DNA from: an uncultured Rhizobiaceae bacterium
Lineage (GTDB): Bacteria; Pseudomonadota; Alphaproteobacteria; Rhizobiales; Rhizobiaceae
Assembly (NCBI GenBank): GCA_951813045.1
Contig: CATOTF010000002.1
Span: 3,968,001 to 4,032,000, forward strand
Reading direction: 5' to 3'
DNA: 64,000 bases
Part shown: one piece after another, positions 1 to 8,382 of the stretch
Numbering within the stretch: the stretch's first letter is position 1
How the letters are laid out: every line of letters begins with the position of its first letter
Made by a program: the position numbers and the translations under genes
Notes under the pieces: model-generated
The model's database searches: none
Seen by the model: the letters and a program-made list of their open reading frames with translations, nothing else
Told to the model about the DNA's origin: nothing

Positions 1-40
1 GGCAAAAGTGCGGTTAGTGTAAATACACTCTCCACCCGCC

Positions 41-129
41 ATCCTTGGGCTTGTCCCAAGGATCAACTGAAAGAGCGTAAATCTTCATTCCGTTGAAGTT
101 GGGTGGATCCTACCCACAAGGGGTAGGAT
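41..129. repeat. Two intergenic palindromes
   Basis: Two perfect inverted repeats lie close together. The first has 9-base arms ATCCTTGGG / CCCAAGGAT at 41-49 and 55-63 with a 5-base loop. The second has arms ATCCTACCC / GGGTAGGAT at 107-115 and 121-129, also with a 5-base loop. Both begin with ATCC and end with GGAT. That form resembles the short dispersed palindromes found between genes in many alphaproteobacteria. No gene is seen in 1-188; part of it may be the 3' end of a gene outside the window. Confidence 0.6.
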
Positions 130-188
130 GACGTGTGTGAGAGAGGTCAGATGACGAACGAAGAATTAATACGGCATCGCAGCGCACT

Positions 189-875
189 TCATCCTTTCTG
201 GCCAAACAGGATTTTACGTTCATTCTCCGTCGGTGGTTTTTGGCGTCGGTCTTCTTTGCCCAGAGCGACACCCCGTTGAACGGCGGGCCTTTCTTTTACG
301 ACACCTCGCCACCGGACGAGGTGCGGGAAATCGTCCAGTGGTAACTGCATGGCTTTTGCAATCAATACCCATGGAAAATTGATCATGTCAGCGATTGAAT
401 AATTGTTACCCACTATCCAGTCCCGGCCGTTGAGACGTTTATCCAACACCGATAAACACCTCATTGACTCGGATTCGTAACGTTTTCGACCATACCCCTG
501 TTTTTCCTCATCCGGCGCATAGTTGAAGAAATGACTGTGTTGGCCCATCATTGGCCCTTGATTACCGGTCTGCCAGAACAACCATTCCATGGCTTCTTTC
601 TTTTCAATGGGGTTATCCGGGAGAAACCTACCGTATTTCTCAGCCAGATAGAGCATGATGGCCCCGGATTCAAAAACAGAAACCGGGTCACCGTCTACAT
701 TATGGTCGACGATCGCGGGCATGCGGTTGTTCGGACTGATTGCGAGGAATTCCGGTTTGAACTGGTCGCCTTTGCCGATATTCACACTGCGAACCTCATA
801 GGGAATGCCCAATTCTTCGAGAAGAATGGAAACTTTCCAACCGTTCGGTGTGGGCCAGTAATGAAAATCAATCAT
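189..875 (-). CDS. yfcG: Nu-class glutathione S-transferase (YfcG-like disulfide reductase)
   Basis: A 228-residue cytosolic glutathione transferase with a thioredoxin-like N-terminal domain (about 1-85) and an all-helical C-terminal domain (about 90-205). The start MIDFHYWPTPNG aligns position for position with E. coli YfcG, keeping Thr9 and Asn11. In that family these residues replace the usual Tyr/Ser/Cys and support glutathione-dependent disulfide-bond reductase activity. Further conserved blocks are SPNNRMPAIVD, SVFESGAIMLYLAEK and WLFWQ. It starts 11 bases after the stop of the CoA transferase on the same strand, so the two are probably cotranscribed. The substrate is unknown. Confidence 0.9.
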   Translation of the reverse strand: MIDFHYWPTPNGWKVSILLEELGIPYEVRSVNIGKGDQFKPEFLAISPNNRMPAIVDHNVDGDPVSVFESGAIMLYLAEKYGRFLPDNPIEKKEAMEWLFWQTGNQGPMMGQHSHFFNYAPDEEKQGYGRKRYESESMRCLSVLDKRLNGRDWIVGNNYSIADMINFPWVLIAKAMQLPLDDFPHLVRWRGVVKERPAVQRGVALGKEDRRQKPPTENERKILFGQKG

Positions 876-886
876 GGTGTTTTCCG

Positions 887-2113
887 TTAGTCTTTGGTGC
901 CGAGGCTAGTAATTCCGTCTTCGGCGAGTTGTTCTATCTCTTCATCGCTCAAGCCGATGAGACCTAGCACCTGATGGCTGTCCGCCCCCAATGCCGGTGC
1001 CGGTGACCGGAACGCTGTTGGGGTTTTGGAAAAACGGGGTGCCGGTTGTGCCTGACGTAAACGGCCCGCGGTTGGGTGGTCCCATTCCGTGACCGTTCCA
1101 TTGGCGATTGTTTGCGGGTGGTTGATCACTTCACTGCGCGTCAGGACCGGGGCGCAGGGCACGTCATGGGCTTCCAGCCGTTGCAGCCAGTTTTCTGCCG
1201 TATCCGTGAGCAGAACATCCTGCGTCAATTGTAGACGCTCGTCGATGTTTTTACCCCTCAACGCTGCATTTTCAAAGCGCGGGTCGGTGAACCATTCTGG
1301 CTTATTGAGTGCCTGACATAGACCTTTCCACTCCTTGTTCGACTGAACGGCAACGGAGATATACCCGGCCTTGGTTTCATAAATCAGATCAATAAAGCTT
1401 TGTGCGGTTTCTTTGGGTAGCTCATCGCCCACAAATGTGTGGGCACCCATGTCCGATCCCCAAAGGAATGAAACGACCGTATCAAACATGGAGAGTTTGA
1501 TGAGCTGGCCTTCGCCCTTTTCACGCCCGCCGGTGCGTTCTCGGTGAAAGAGTGCCGCCGTTACTGCCTGGCTCGCCGCGTAACCCGTCAGCTTATCCGG
1601 AACGATTGTTCGCACGAGGCGTGGCCGGTTTTCATCCGAACCCCCTTGCACAGTGGTCAGGCCCGACAAAGCTTGAACCAATGGGTCATAAACCGGCTTT
1701 TGTGCATAAGGCCCGGTGTCGCCAAAGCCGGAAATTGAAACATAGATCACAGATGGATTGACCTGCTTGATGGCGTCATATCCAACGCCTATTCGGTCAG
1801 CCACTCCAGGCCTGAAATTTTGAACGATAATGTCCGTGTCTTTTGCCAGCCGTTTGAAAATCTCGACGGCTTTAGGGTTTTTCAGGTTCAACGCAAGCGA
1901 TCGTTTGTTGCGATTATTATTGACGAATGAGGCCGACATGCCGTTGCGTTTTGTTGATACCGCCCGCGTGTGGTCGCCCCCATTGGGGTTTTCCACTTTG
2001 ATCACATCTGCCCCTTGATCGGCCAACATCAGTGTTGTTGTTGGCCCGGATATCATCGATGTCAGATCGAGAACCCGGATGCCGTGTAACGGACCTTTTA
2101 AACTGGATGTCAT
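887..2113 (-). CDS. CaiB/BaiF-type family III CoA transferase
   Basis: A 408-residue class III CoA transferase, which moves CoA between two carboxylic acids. The N-terminal block GIRVLDLTSMISGPTTTLMLADQGADVIKVE is characteristic, followed by NKRSLALNLKNP and the YDPLVQALSG region that lies near the nucleophilic aspartate in this family. The chosen ATG at 2113 gives the usual N-terminus and has a GAGA about nine bases upstream; a GTG at 2140 would add nine residues. The acid cannot be read from sequence. It is divergent from the TRAP operon, with starts about 115 bases apart, so it may handle an acid imported by that transporter. Confidence 0.88.
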   Translation of the reverse strand: MTSSLKGPLHGIRVLDLTSMISGPTTTLMLADQGADVIKVENPNGGDHTRAVSTKRNGMSASFVNNNRNKRSLALNLKNPKAVEIFKRLAKDTDIIVQNFRPGVADRIGVGYDAIKQVNPSVIYVSISGFGDTGPYAQKPVYDPLVQALSGLTTVQGGSDENRPRLVRTIVPDKLTGYAASQAVTAALFHRERTGGREKGEGQLIKLSMFDTVVSFLWGSDMGAHTFVGDELPKETAQSFIDLIYETKAGYISVAVQSNKEWKGLCQALNKPEWFTDPRFENAALRGKNIDERLQLTQDVLLTDTAENWLQRLEAHDVPCAPVLTRSEVINHPQTIANGTVTEWDHPTAGRLRQAQPAPRFSKTPTAFRSPAPALGADSHQVLGLIGLSDEEIEQLAEDGITSLGTKD

Positions 2114-2227
2114 GGTAAATATTCTCGAATTTTGTATCACTCTTTAGGTCGATATTTGACAGGTGTGCCAAATTAAACAAGTTTCTGGCAAAATTAGGCG
2201 GGCAAATGCCTGTGAGGAGTGGACGTA

Positions 2228-2824
2228 ATGGACAGGCTTTTAACAGCCATTTTGGGCATCCTGATGCCGATTAATTCTTTCATCTTGCGGGTGGGCCGGA
2301 CGATTGCCTGGGTCGCACTGGCGCTCATGGTGTTCGTGATTCTGCTGCAGGTGTTTTTCCGCTATGTGTTGAACAGCGCTTTACCCTGGCCGGATGAAGC
2401 GGCACGATTTTTGATGTTATGGATGACCGGACTGATCGCGCCATCCGCCTATCGCTGGAGCGGGTTTGTCGCTATTGACATGGTGCCCGCAGCCATGCCC
2501 AAACGCAGTGGTGCCTTGCTCATGATGGTGTTGATGGTCCTGTCAACTCTGGTTCTGGTCATGGCAATCAGTTTCGGCTGGAGCCATACGATGGGTTTTG
2601 GCGGTAATTTTGAATCTTCATCCCTTCGCGTTCCGCTCGACTGGGTTGGAGGTGAAACGTTCAAAGTGAAATTACGATATATGTATGGTTCACTGCTCCT
2701 CGGCATGATCCTGCTTTTGGTGATCAATGTTGAGCTAATCCTTCGTTCCTGCCTGACACTCATCAACCCGGAAGCAGCACTGCCGGACGATGGTTCGGCC
2801 AATATGATGGCGAGGGCAGACTGA
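2228..2824 (+). CDS. dctQ: TRAP transporter small permease (DctQ family)
   Basis: A 198-residue inner-membrane protein with four predicted hydrophobic segments, the small membrane subunit of a tripartite ATP-independent periplasmic (TRAP) transporter. The motif FFRYVLNSALPWPDEAARFLMLW is typical of DctQ. The ATG at 2228 is preferred because GAGGAG at 2214-2219 lies eight bases upstream; a GTG at 2219 overlaps that ribosome site. It overlaps the large permease start (TGATG). It should act with the large permease and the binding protein at 5400. Confidence 0.9.
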   Translation: MDRLLTAILGILMPINSFILRVGRTIAWVALALMVFVILLQVFFRYVLNSALPWPDEAARFLMLWMTGLIAPSAYRWSGFVAIDMVPAAMPKRSGALLMMVLMVLSTLVLVMAISFGWSHTMGFGGNFESSSLRVPLDWVGGETFKVKLRYMYGSLLLGMILLLVINVELILRSCLTLINPEAALPDDGSANMMARAD

Positions 2825-4323
2825 TGCTTGTATGGTTCCTTCCTGTATTTCTCATTCTCCTGATGCTTGGCCTGCCGGTCTTTTTCGGCCTGTTATTTGC
2901 ACCGGGTTTTTTGCTTTGGCTCAACGGCCAAGAGCGCGATATCGCACTGCTCTACCGTAACGTTTACAATGGTATGGATTCATTCCCATTGATGGCCCTG
3001 CCGTTTTTCATGCTGGCTGGCGAATTGATGAACCGGGGGGGTATCACGACCCGGCTGGTAGAGTTTTCGCAAGCTTTGATGGGCCACCTTCGCGGCGGGT
3101 TGGCACATGTGAATATTCTCTCATCCATCCTGTTTGCCGGGCTTTCCGGTTCTGCCGTTGCTGATACGTCGGCGCTTGGGTCTACGCTTATTCCGGCCAT
3201 GGAAAAGAACGGTTATACCCGTAAATTTGCCGCTGCGATTACGGCGGCAAGTTCCGTCATCGGGCCGATCATCCCGCCGTCGGGCATTATGATCATTTAC
3301 GCCTATGTGATGGGGGAAAGTGTCGCCGCGCTTTTTCTGGCGGGCATCGTTCCGGGCATTCTGGTCGGTGTTGGCCTCATGGTCATGGTGCGCCTGTTGG
3401 CTGATAAATATGATCTCCCAAAAGCCGAGCGGATCGTTACCAAAGGGCAAAGCCTGACGCCACTGGAGCATTGGGTTTCGCTCATCCTGCTCCGAATAAA
3501 TATTGCAGGCCTTTTAATGGCACTTTATTTCGGGGTGATAGCTTTGCTGGGTCTTGCAGGTGTAGCAAAACCCGGCATCAACGGATGGTTGCTTTTTGTT
3601 TTTATGCTGCCCATCGCGCACCTGATTGCTTGGAAAGCGCGCGCTCTTGTGAGTGATGATTTCCGCGTGGTTTGCAAAAAGGCCGTCGCTCCGCTGCAAA
3701 CACCGATCATCATTTTGGGCGGCATTCTGGTTGGCGTGTTTACACCCACGGAAGCGTCCGCCATTGCAGTGGCTTACGCACTCGTGATCTCGTTTTTTGT
3801 CTTGCGTTCGATGAAGCTGGCGGACCTGCCATCAATTTTGATGAAATCGGCACTGGGTTCCTCCACGGTTCTCTTGCTGGTTGGCGCGGCGGTTGCCTTT
3901 AAAACCGTAGTTTCCTTATCCCACGCGCCGGAACAATTGGCTGCCGGAATATTGGGCCTCAGTGACGACCCTCTTATCCTGCTGTTCCTGATAAATGTGC
4001 TGTTGTTCGTCGTCGGCATGTTTTTGGATGCCGGACCCGCTATCATCATTCTCGGCCCGATCCTTGGGCCCATCTTTGTCGACCTCGGTGTTCACCCGGT
4101 GCATTTTGCGATTATCATGTCCGTCAACCTGACAGTGGGGCTGGCAACGCCACCCATGGGTCTGGTGTTATTCGTCGCATCCTCGGTCAGCGGCGAGAAG
4201 GTGGAAACCATATCCAAAGCGATTCTCCCATTCCTCGCGGTCGAAGTTGTGGTGATTTTCCTGATCACGTACATCCCCGCCATCAGCATGACGATCCCCC
4301 GCCTGACGGGATTTGTTCAATAA
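2824..4323 (+). CDS. dctM: TRAP transporter large permease (DctM family)
   Basis: The 499-residue large permease couples solute import to an ion gradient. Many hydrophobic segments span the protein, and family blocks are visible: MALPFFMLAGELMNRGG, AGLSGSAVADTSALGSTLIPAM, SSVIGPIIPPSG, GVFTPTEASAIA and GLATPPMG. It is about 70 residues longer than the usual DctM of about 425. The extra length sits in the middle (about residues 195-270) and carries additional hydrophobic segments. Its start overlaps the stop of dctQ, which indicates translational coupling. Confidence 0.92.
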   Translation: MLVWFLPVFLILLMLGLPVFFGLLFAPGFLLWLNGQERDIALLYRNVYNGMDSFPLMALPFFMLAGELMNRGGITTRLVEFSQALMGHLRGGLAHVNILSSILFAGLSGSAVADTSALGSTLIPAMEKNGYTRKFAAAITAASSVIGPIIPPSGIMIIYAYVMGESVAALFLAGIVPGILVGVGLMVMVRLLADKYDLPKAERIVTKGQSLTPLEHWVSLILLRINIAGLLMALYFGVIALLGLAGVAKPGINGWLLFVFMLPIAHLIAWKARALVSDDFRVVCKKAVAPLQTPIIILGGILVGVFTPTEASAIAVAYALVISFFVLRSMKLADLPSILMKSALGSSTVLLLVGAAVAFKTVVSLSHAPEQLAAGILGLSDDPLILLFLINVLLFVVGMFLDAGPAIIILGPILGPIFVDLGVHPVHFAIIMSVNLTVGLATPPMGLVLFVASSVSGEKVETISKAILPFLAVEVVVIFLITYIPAISMTIPRLTGFVQ

Positions 4324-4388
4324 AGACAAAAAAGTAATGTTCGTCTTCGTCGAGATTTGGCGCTGAATTCCAATATAGTTTGTTCGAT

Positions 4389-4416
4389 ATGTTCGTTTCA
4401 CCTTGCAAACGAACAT
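4389..4416. promoter_or_regulatory. GlpR-like operator palindrome
   Basis: A perfect inverted repeat with 10-base arms ATGTTCGTTT (4389-4398) and AAACGAACAT (4407-4416), separated by 8 bases. The half-site TGTTCG is the core of operators bound by E. coli GlpR, the closest well-known relative of the regulator that begins 22 bases downstream. A further TTGTTCGAT element lies just upstream (4380-4388). Inference: the regulator binds here and represses itself and perhaps the downstream binding-protein gene. Confidence 0.6.
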
Positions 4417-4437
4417 GAACTTTGGTGCAATGCCTGC

Positions 4438-5202
4438 GTGTCAGATAAACTCAACCCACGGCAGGAAACTATTCTCAATCAGGTTCGCACTCAGGGGCGA
4501 GTACTGGTGGATCATCTGGCGCTGGAATTCTCAACCACGCCACAGACCATTCGCCGCGACCTGCAGGTACTTGCCGACACCGGAGAGGTGATGCGGTTTC
4601 ACGGGGGCGCGTCCCTGTTGGCCGGTGTGGAGTATACAGGCTTTGAGGCGCGCAAAAATATCGCGGCTGAACAAAAAGAACTGATTGGCCGGGCGGTTGC
4701 CAGTCGAATTCCCAATGATGCTGTGGTTATGCTTAATGTGGGCACCACAACCGCAGCAGTTGCACGGGCACTGAAAAACCATGCGGGCCTTAAGGTGATC
4801 TGCGATAATGTTAATGTTGCTAATGAGTTAAGGACATATTCTGGCGTGGAAGCCATCGTTCCCGGCGGTATTGTGCGCCGTTCTGACGGCGCGATCCTTG
4901 GGGAAGCTGCTGTGGAATTCATCAATCAGTTTCGAGCCGATATTGCCGTCATTGGCGCATCAGCGATTGACCCGGAAGGGTGTCTGCTCGACTTTGATTT
5001 GAGGGAGGCGCATGTGGCACGCACGATTATTCGCCATTCAAAACATGTAATGGTTGCAGCCGATAGTCAGAAGTTTTCAAACTCCGCCCCCGTACAGATC
5101 GGGCATCTGGAAGATGTGCATACGCTCATCACAGACCAAAAGAGACCTGACGTGGTGAAAACCGTTTGTGAACGGTTTGATGTGGAATGGATTCCGGCGT
5201 AA
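4438..5202 (+). CDS. DeoR/GlpR-family transcriptional repressor
   Basis: A 254-residue regulator with an N-terminal DeoR helix-turn-helix (LNPRQETILNQVRTQGRV ... TTPQTIRRDLQVLADTGEVMRFHGGA) and a C-terminal sensor domain of the phosphosugar-binding fold (LNVGTTTAAVARAL, DNVNVANEL, GGIVRRSDGAILGEAA, ADSQKFS). Length and motifs match E. coli GlpR (252 residues) closely. The GTG start at 4438 is chosen because it gives the normal N-terminus; reading back to 4357 would put the operator palindrome inside the gene. No strong ribosome site is visible. It sits between the TRAP permeases and the TRAP binding protein, so it probably controls that system in response to a phosphorylated intermediate. The effector is unknown. 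Confidence 0.88.
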   Translation: MSDKLNPRQETILNQVRTQGRVLVDHLALEFSTTPQTIRRDLQVLADTGEVMRFHGGASLLAGVEYTGFEARKNIAAEQKELIGRAVASRIPNDAVVMLNVGTTTAAVARALKNHAGLKVICDNVNVANELRTYSGVEAIVPGGIVRRSDGAILGEAAVEFINQFRADIAVIGASAIDPEGCLLDFDLREAHVARTIIRHSKHVMVAADSQKFSNSAPVQIGHLEDVHTLITDQKRPDVVKTVCERFDVEWIPA

Positions 5203-5254
5203 CCTGAAGGGCTGCTTTGCGCCAAGCCCGATTGATCATTTTTGAAACAAATGC

Positions 5255-5291
5255 TTGACTTGGATTTTCGTTTCATAAACAATTCGAAAAT
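5255..5291 (+). promoter_or_regulatory. Candidate promoter and operator before the TRAP binding protein
   Basis: A TTGACT (5255-5260) with AACAAT 17 bases later is a weak sigma-70-type promoter. It overlaps a second inverted repeat, ATTTTCG (5264-5270) and CGAAAAT (5285-5291), with a 14-base spacer. The TTCG half-site resembles the operator upstream of the GlpR-like gene. Inference: the binding protein has its own promoter, blocked by that repressor. Confidence 0.4.
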
Positions 5292-5399
5292 TCTGCGCCA
5301 TCCAAACGAAATTCACTTCGGTGGGGCAGCGGGTTTTCCTGGCAGGCTCGGTTTCGAGATAGCCAGTTTGAATGAATAGGTCTTTTGGGAGGAAATCGA

Positions 5400-6458
5400 A
5401 TGATCAAGAATTTTCTGAAATCAGTTACGCTTGCAGCCATGCTGGCAAGCACATCTGCTGTCGCTCTGGCCGCAGATTTTACAATTCGTGCAACAGCGAA
5501 CTCCAACGAAAATGACGAAGACTATGATGGCCTGGTCGTTTTCAAGAATTATGTTGAAGCCGCTTCAAATGGTGCGGTTGCTGTTGAACTGTTTATCGGC
5601 ACGCAGCTTTGCTCAAAAGGCGCTGAATGCCTGCAGGGTGTCGCCGACGGCTCCATCGACGTTTATATCTCCACGTCAGGCGGTGCATCAGGCATCTTCC
5701 CTTATGTTCAGGTTCTTGACCTGCCATATCTGATGGCTGACGACCGGGTTGCCGAGCATGTGCTCTCCGGTGACTTCACCCGCACAATGCGCTCCATGGC
5801 GTTGAAAGATTCTGGCGACAAGATTCGCCTGATGACAGTTGGTAACACCGGTGGATGGCGCAATTTTGCCAATACGAAACGCCGTGTCGCTGCGCCAAAG
5901 GATATGGAAGGGTTGAAAATCCGCACCGTGGTTGCCGATCTTCCCCAGGAACTGGTAAAGGCACTTGGTGCTTCGCCTACTCCGATTCCATGGCCTGAGC
6001 TTTTCACCTCATTCCAGACGGGTGTTGTTGAAGGTTCCAAAAATGGCATCACTGACATCATGGGCATGAAATTCCCCGATGCCGGCCTTAAATATGTAAC
6101 CCTTGATGGCCACGCCTATATGGGTGCCCTGTGGTGGATGAACAACGACAAGTTCAAGTCCATGTCTCCGGAGCTTCGTCGTGTCGTTGTTGACGGTTTC
6201 GCCGCACTCCAGCAAGCGACTTTCGCTTCACCGAAGCGTAAATCTATTCAGGCATATGCTGATTTTGTCGCCGGTGGTGGTGATCTTTATGTACCAACTC
6301 CTGAGCAAAAAGCTGCGTTTAAAGCGTCAGCCGCTCCGGTTTATGACTGGTTCAAGGCGAACGTTAAAGGTGGGCCAGAAGTGTTCGATGCACTGACTTC
6401 CGCTGTTGCTACCGCAGAATCAGACATTAATGCCGGTGCTGCAAAAGATATCGAGTAA
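5400..6458 (+). CDS. dctP: TRAP transporter substrate-binding protein (DctP family)
   Basis: A 352-residue periplasmic binding protein with a signal peptide (lysines, a hydrophobic stretch, then ALAADF as the likely cleavage site). The DctP hallmark GLKIRTVVADL contains the arginine that in this family usually grips a ligand carboxylate, so the imported solute is probably an organic or sugar acid. Other family blocks are SGGASGIFPYVQVLDLPYL and PWPELFTSFQTGVVEG. The ATG at 5400 follows GGGAGGA by a good distance. It is separated from its permeases by the regulator gene, an unusual order, and is followed by a strong terminator. Confidence 0.92.
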   Translation: MIKNFLKSVTLAAMLASTSAVALAADFTIRATANSNENDEDYDGLVVFKNYVEAASNGAVAVELFIGTQLCSKGAECLQGVADGSIDVYISTSGGASGIFPYVQVLDLPYLMADDRVAEHVLSGDFTRTMRSMALKDSGDKIRLMTVGNTGGWRNFANTKRRVAAPKDMEGLKIRTVVADLPQELVKALGASPTPIPWPELFTSFQTGVVEGSKNGITDIMGMKFPDAGLKYVTLDGHAYMGALWWMNNDKFKSMSPELRRVVVDGFAALQQATFASPKRKSIQAYADFVAGGGDLYVPTPEQKAAFKASAAPVYDWFKANVKGGPEVFDALTSAVATAESDINAGAAKDIE

Positions 6459-6467
6459 ACGACTTTT

Positions 6468-6502
6468 TACGGGCCGTCAGATCATTTGCCGGCCCGTATT
6501 TT
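6468..6502 (+). terminator. Rho-independent terminator after dctP
   Basis: Arms TACGGGCCG (6468-6476) and CGGCCCGTA (6490-6498) form a GC-rich hairpin with a 13-base loop, followed by TTTT. It ends the TRAP operon. Confidence 0.8.
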
Positions 6503-6544
6503 CATGAATCCCTGCTCCGGACGAATCGTCCGTTCATCCGTGAC

Positions 6545-7024
6545 CTACCGAAACGGATAGAGCCAGGATTTATAGTCGTCGATCAATATATGGGCTTTTT
6601 CGATTTGTTCCGGCGTCATTTTTTTCACAACTTCTTCCTGCGAAATCGCGGCATCCGGGTCACCACCAATGGCCGACAGGACATACCAGGTATAAGCGCG
6701 GATAAGATCGGGTTCCAGCATACCGCGCCCCACTTCATAATACCAGCCAATGCCGGATTGCGCGCCGGGATGACCTTTCAACGATGCCCGCAAATACCAG
6801 TCAAACGCGCGAATATCGTCGCGCTTAACACCAAGGCCAAGGGCGTACATGACGCCGATCAACTCCTCAGCCTCGGCATTGCCGGAACGGGCGGCGGGCA
6901 ACAATTCCTGCATCGCCAGTTTGAATTTATTCGCCTCCATAAGGTCGCGGGCTTTTTCAAGTTCGGCAAAGGCGGGGGTGAGGTTTGCCAAGATAAACGG
7001 AACGGTCAAAAGAAGTTTGCGCAT
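6545..7024 (-). CDS. Secreted Sel1-repeat protein
   Basis: A 159-residue protein with a clear signal peptide (MRKLLLTVPFILANLTPAFA) followed by Sel1/TPR-type helical repeats: AARSGNAEAEELIGVMYALG, DWYLRASLKGHPGAQSGIGWYYEVG and AYTWYVLSAIGGDPDAA. Such repeats usually mediate protein-protein contacts in the periplasm. No enzyme motif is visible and the partner is unknown. It is divergent from the di-haem peroxidase gene, and its start codon lies exactly where that gene's N-terminus should begin, leaving no room for separate promoters. Confidence 0.82.
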   Translation of the reverse strand: MRKLLLTVPFILANLTPAFAELEKARDLMEANKFKLAMQELLPAARSGNAEAEELIGVMYALGLGVKRDDIRAFDWYLRASLKGHPGAQSGIGWYYEVGRGMLEPDLIRAYTWYVLSAIGGDPDAAISQEEVVKKMTPEQIEKAHILIDDYKSWLYPFR

Positions 7025-7030
7025 GGCTGG

Positions 7031-8356
7031 ATAAGAATTCCGGTTATTGGTGCTGTTCTCTTATTGTCCAGTGCTGGCGCACAATTGCAAGCGGCAAACC
7101 TGCCCGATCCCCTCGGGCCATCAGATTTTCGCCCGATTGATGAAGGTAAGGCCAAACTCGGCCAATTGCTGTTTTACGACCCCATCCTTTCTGGAAACCG
7201 CAACATCTCCTGCGGCACCTGCCACCACCATTCCCACGGGAGTGCCGATGGTATTTCCCTTGGTATTGGCGAAGGGGGCAAGGGTGTCGGTCCCAAGCGG
7301 ATTGCTCTTGATGGGGAAGACCGCATACGAAAACGGGTGCCACGCAATGCACCGGCCCTGTGGAACCTTGGGGCGAAAGAAATAACCCTGCTGTTTCACG
7401 ATGGCCGGTTGAGCGTCTCGAATATTTATCAAAACGGCTTCAACTCACCGGCGCAGGAATGGTTGCCGAAAGGGTTGGATTCCATCCTGTCTGCACAAGC
7501 CCTGTTTCCCGTGACCGCGCAATTTGAAATGGCGGGTAATCCAAAAGAAAATGAAGTGGCAGGCGCGGTGCACGACCGGATTGATGCGGCTTGGCCAATC
7601 ATTGCCAAAAGAGTGCGTGGTATCCCCCAGTATGGGAAGTTGTTTGTCGATGCATTTGAAGACTTATCTGATCCGGCCGATGTGACAATCGTACATATCG
7701 GCAATGCGCTTGGCGCTTTTATGGGTTCGGAATGGCGCTCATACGACAGCCCGTATGACATCCATATTGCGGGTGATGACACCGCGTTGGATGATCAACA
7801 AAAACGTGGATTGGACCTGTTTTTCGGTAAAGGCAATTGTTCCGCCTGTCATTCCGGAAAACTGTTTACCGACCAGAAATTCCATGCGCTCGCATTACCT
7901 CATTTCGGACCGGGCAGAACGCGGATGTTTGACCCATATGCGCGGGATGTCGGGCGCATGGGGGAAAGCGATGATCTCGCAGACGCCTATCGGTTTAGAA
8001 CACCGTCCCTGCGCAATGTTTCGCTGACTGCGCCTTATGGGCACAATGGCGCTTATCCGACGCTTGACGGTATCATCCGTCACCACCTCGAGCCTTTAAC
8101 CAGTTTTGACGCTTGGAATAAGGACTTGGCAGCACTCCCTAAAGTACCATGGTTGCAGGCTGTGGATTTCATCAGTTTTTCCGACAGGCGCGAAAGGGCC
8201 CGGCTTCGCTCGAAAGTTGATATCGAACCGATGGATCTATCGCAGGAAGACGTCTCGGCGCTGGTTGCGTTCGTTAACTCACTCACCGGTACAAAATCGA
8301 AAAGTGGTCGATTGGGCAGACCTTCGGTGGTCCCGAGCGGCCTTCCCGTTGATTAG
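7031..8356 (+). CDS. Di-haem cytochrome c peroxidase / MauG family protein
   Basis: A periplasmic protein of about 440 residues with two c-type haem sites, CGTCH (early, within CGTCHHHSHG) and CSACH, and the conserved PSLRNVSLTAPYGHNGAYPTLDGII near the C-terminus. This is the bacterial cytochrome c peroxidase / MauG superfamily, which reduces peroxide or oxidises proteins. Members need the Ccm system, which is encoded at 55070-57990. The start is uncertain. The frame has no ATG, GTG or TTG giving a full signal peptide. Starting at ATA 7031 would give the leader RIPVIGAVLLLSSAGAQLQA, and an ATG at 7023 is one base out of frame with it. The open frame extends back to 6590, but that part is antisense to the Sel1 gene. 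Confidence 0.82.
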   Translation: MRIPVIGAVLLLSSAGAQLQAANLPDPLGPSDFRPIDEGKAKLGQLLFYDPILSGNRNISCGTCHHHSHGSADGISLGIGEGGKGVGPKRIALDGEDRIRKRVPRNAPALWNLGAKEITLLFHDGRLSVSNIYQNGFNSPAQEWLPKGLDSILSAQALFPVTAQFEMAGNPKENEVAGAVHDRIDAAWPIIAKRVRGIPQYGKLFVDAFEDLSDPADVTIVHIGNALGAFMGSEWRSYDSPYDIHIAGDDTALDDQQKRGLDLFFGKGNCSACHSGKLFTDQKFHALALPHFGPGRTRMFDPYARDVGRMGESDDLADAYRFRTPSLRNVSLTAPYGHNGAYPTLDGIIRHHLEPLTSFDAWNKDLAALPKVPWLQAVDFISFSDRRERARLRSKVDIEPMDLSQEDVSALVAFVNSLTGTKSKSGRLGRPSVVPSGLPVD

Positions 8357-8382
8357 CCCCAAAAACAAGAAAGAATACTATT

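Noticed and set aside
4357-4437. Longer start for the GlpR-like regulator
   Set aside because: It would add a cysteine-rich segment and place the operator palindrome inside the coding region; GTG 4438 gives the usual N-terminus.
6590-7030. Upstream extension of the di-haem peroxidase frame to 6590
   Set aside because: It is fully antisense to the Sel1 gene, shows no signal peptide at its start and no resemblance to the family.
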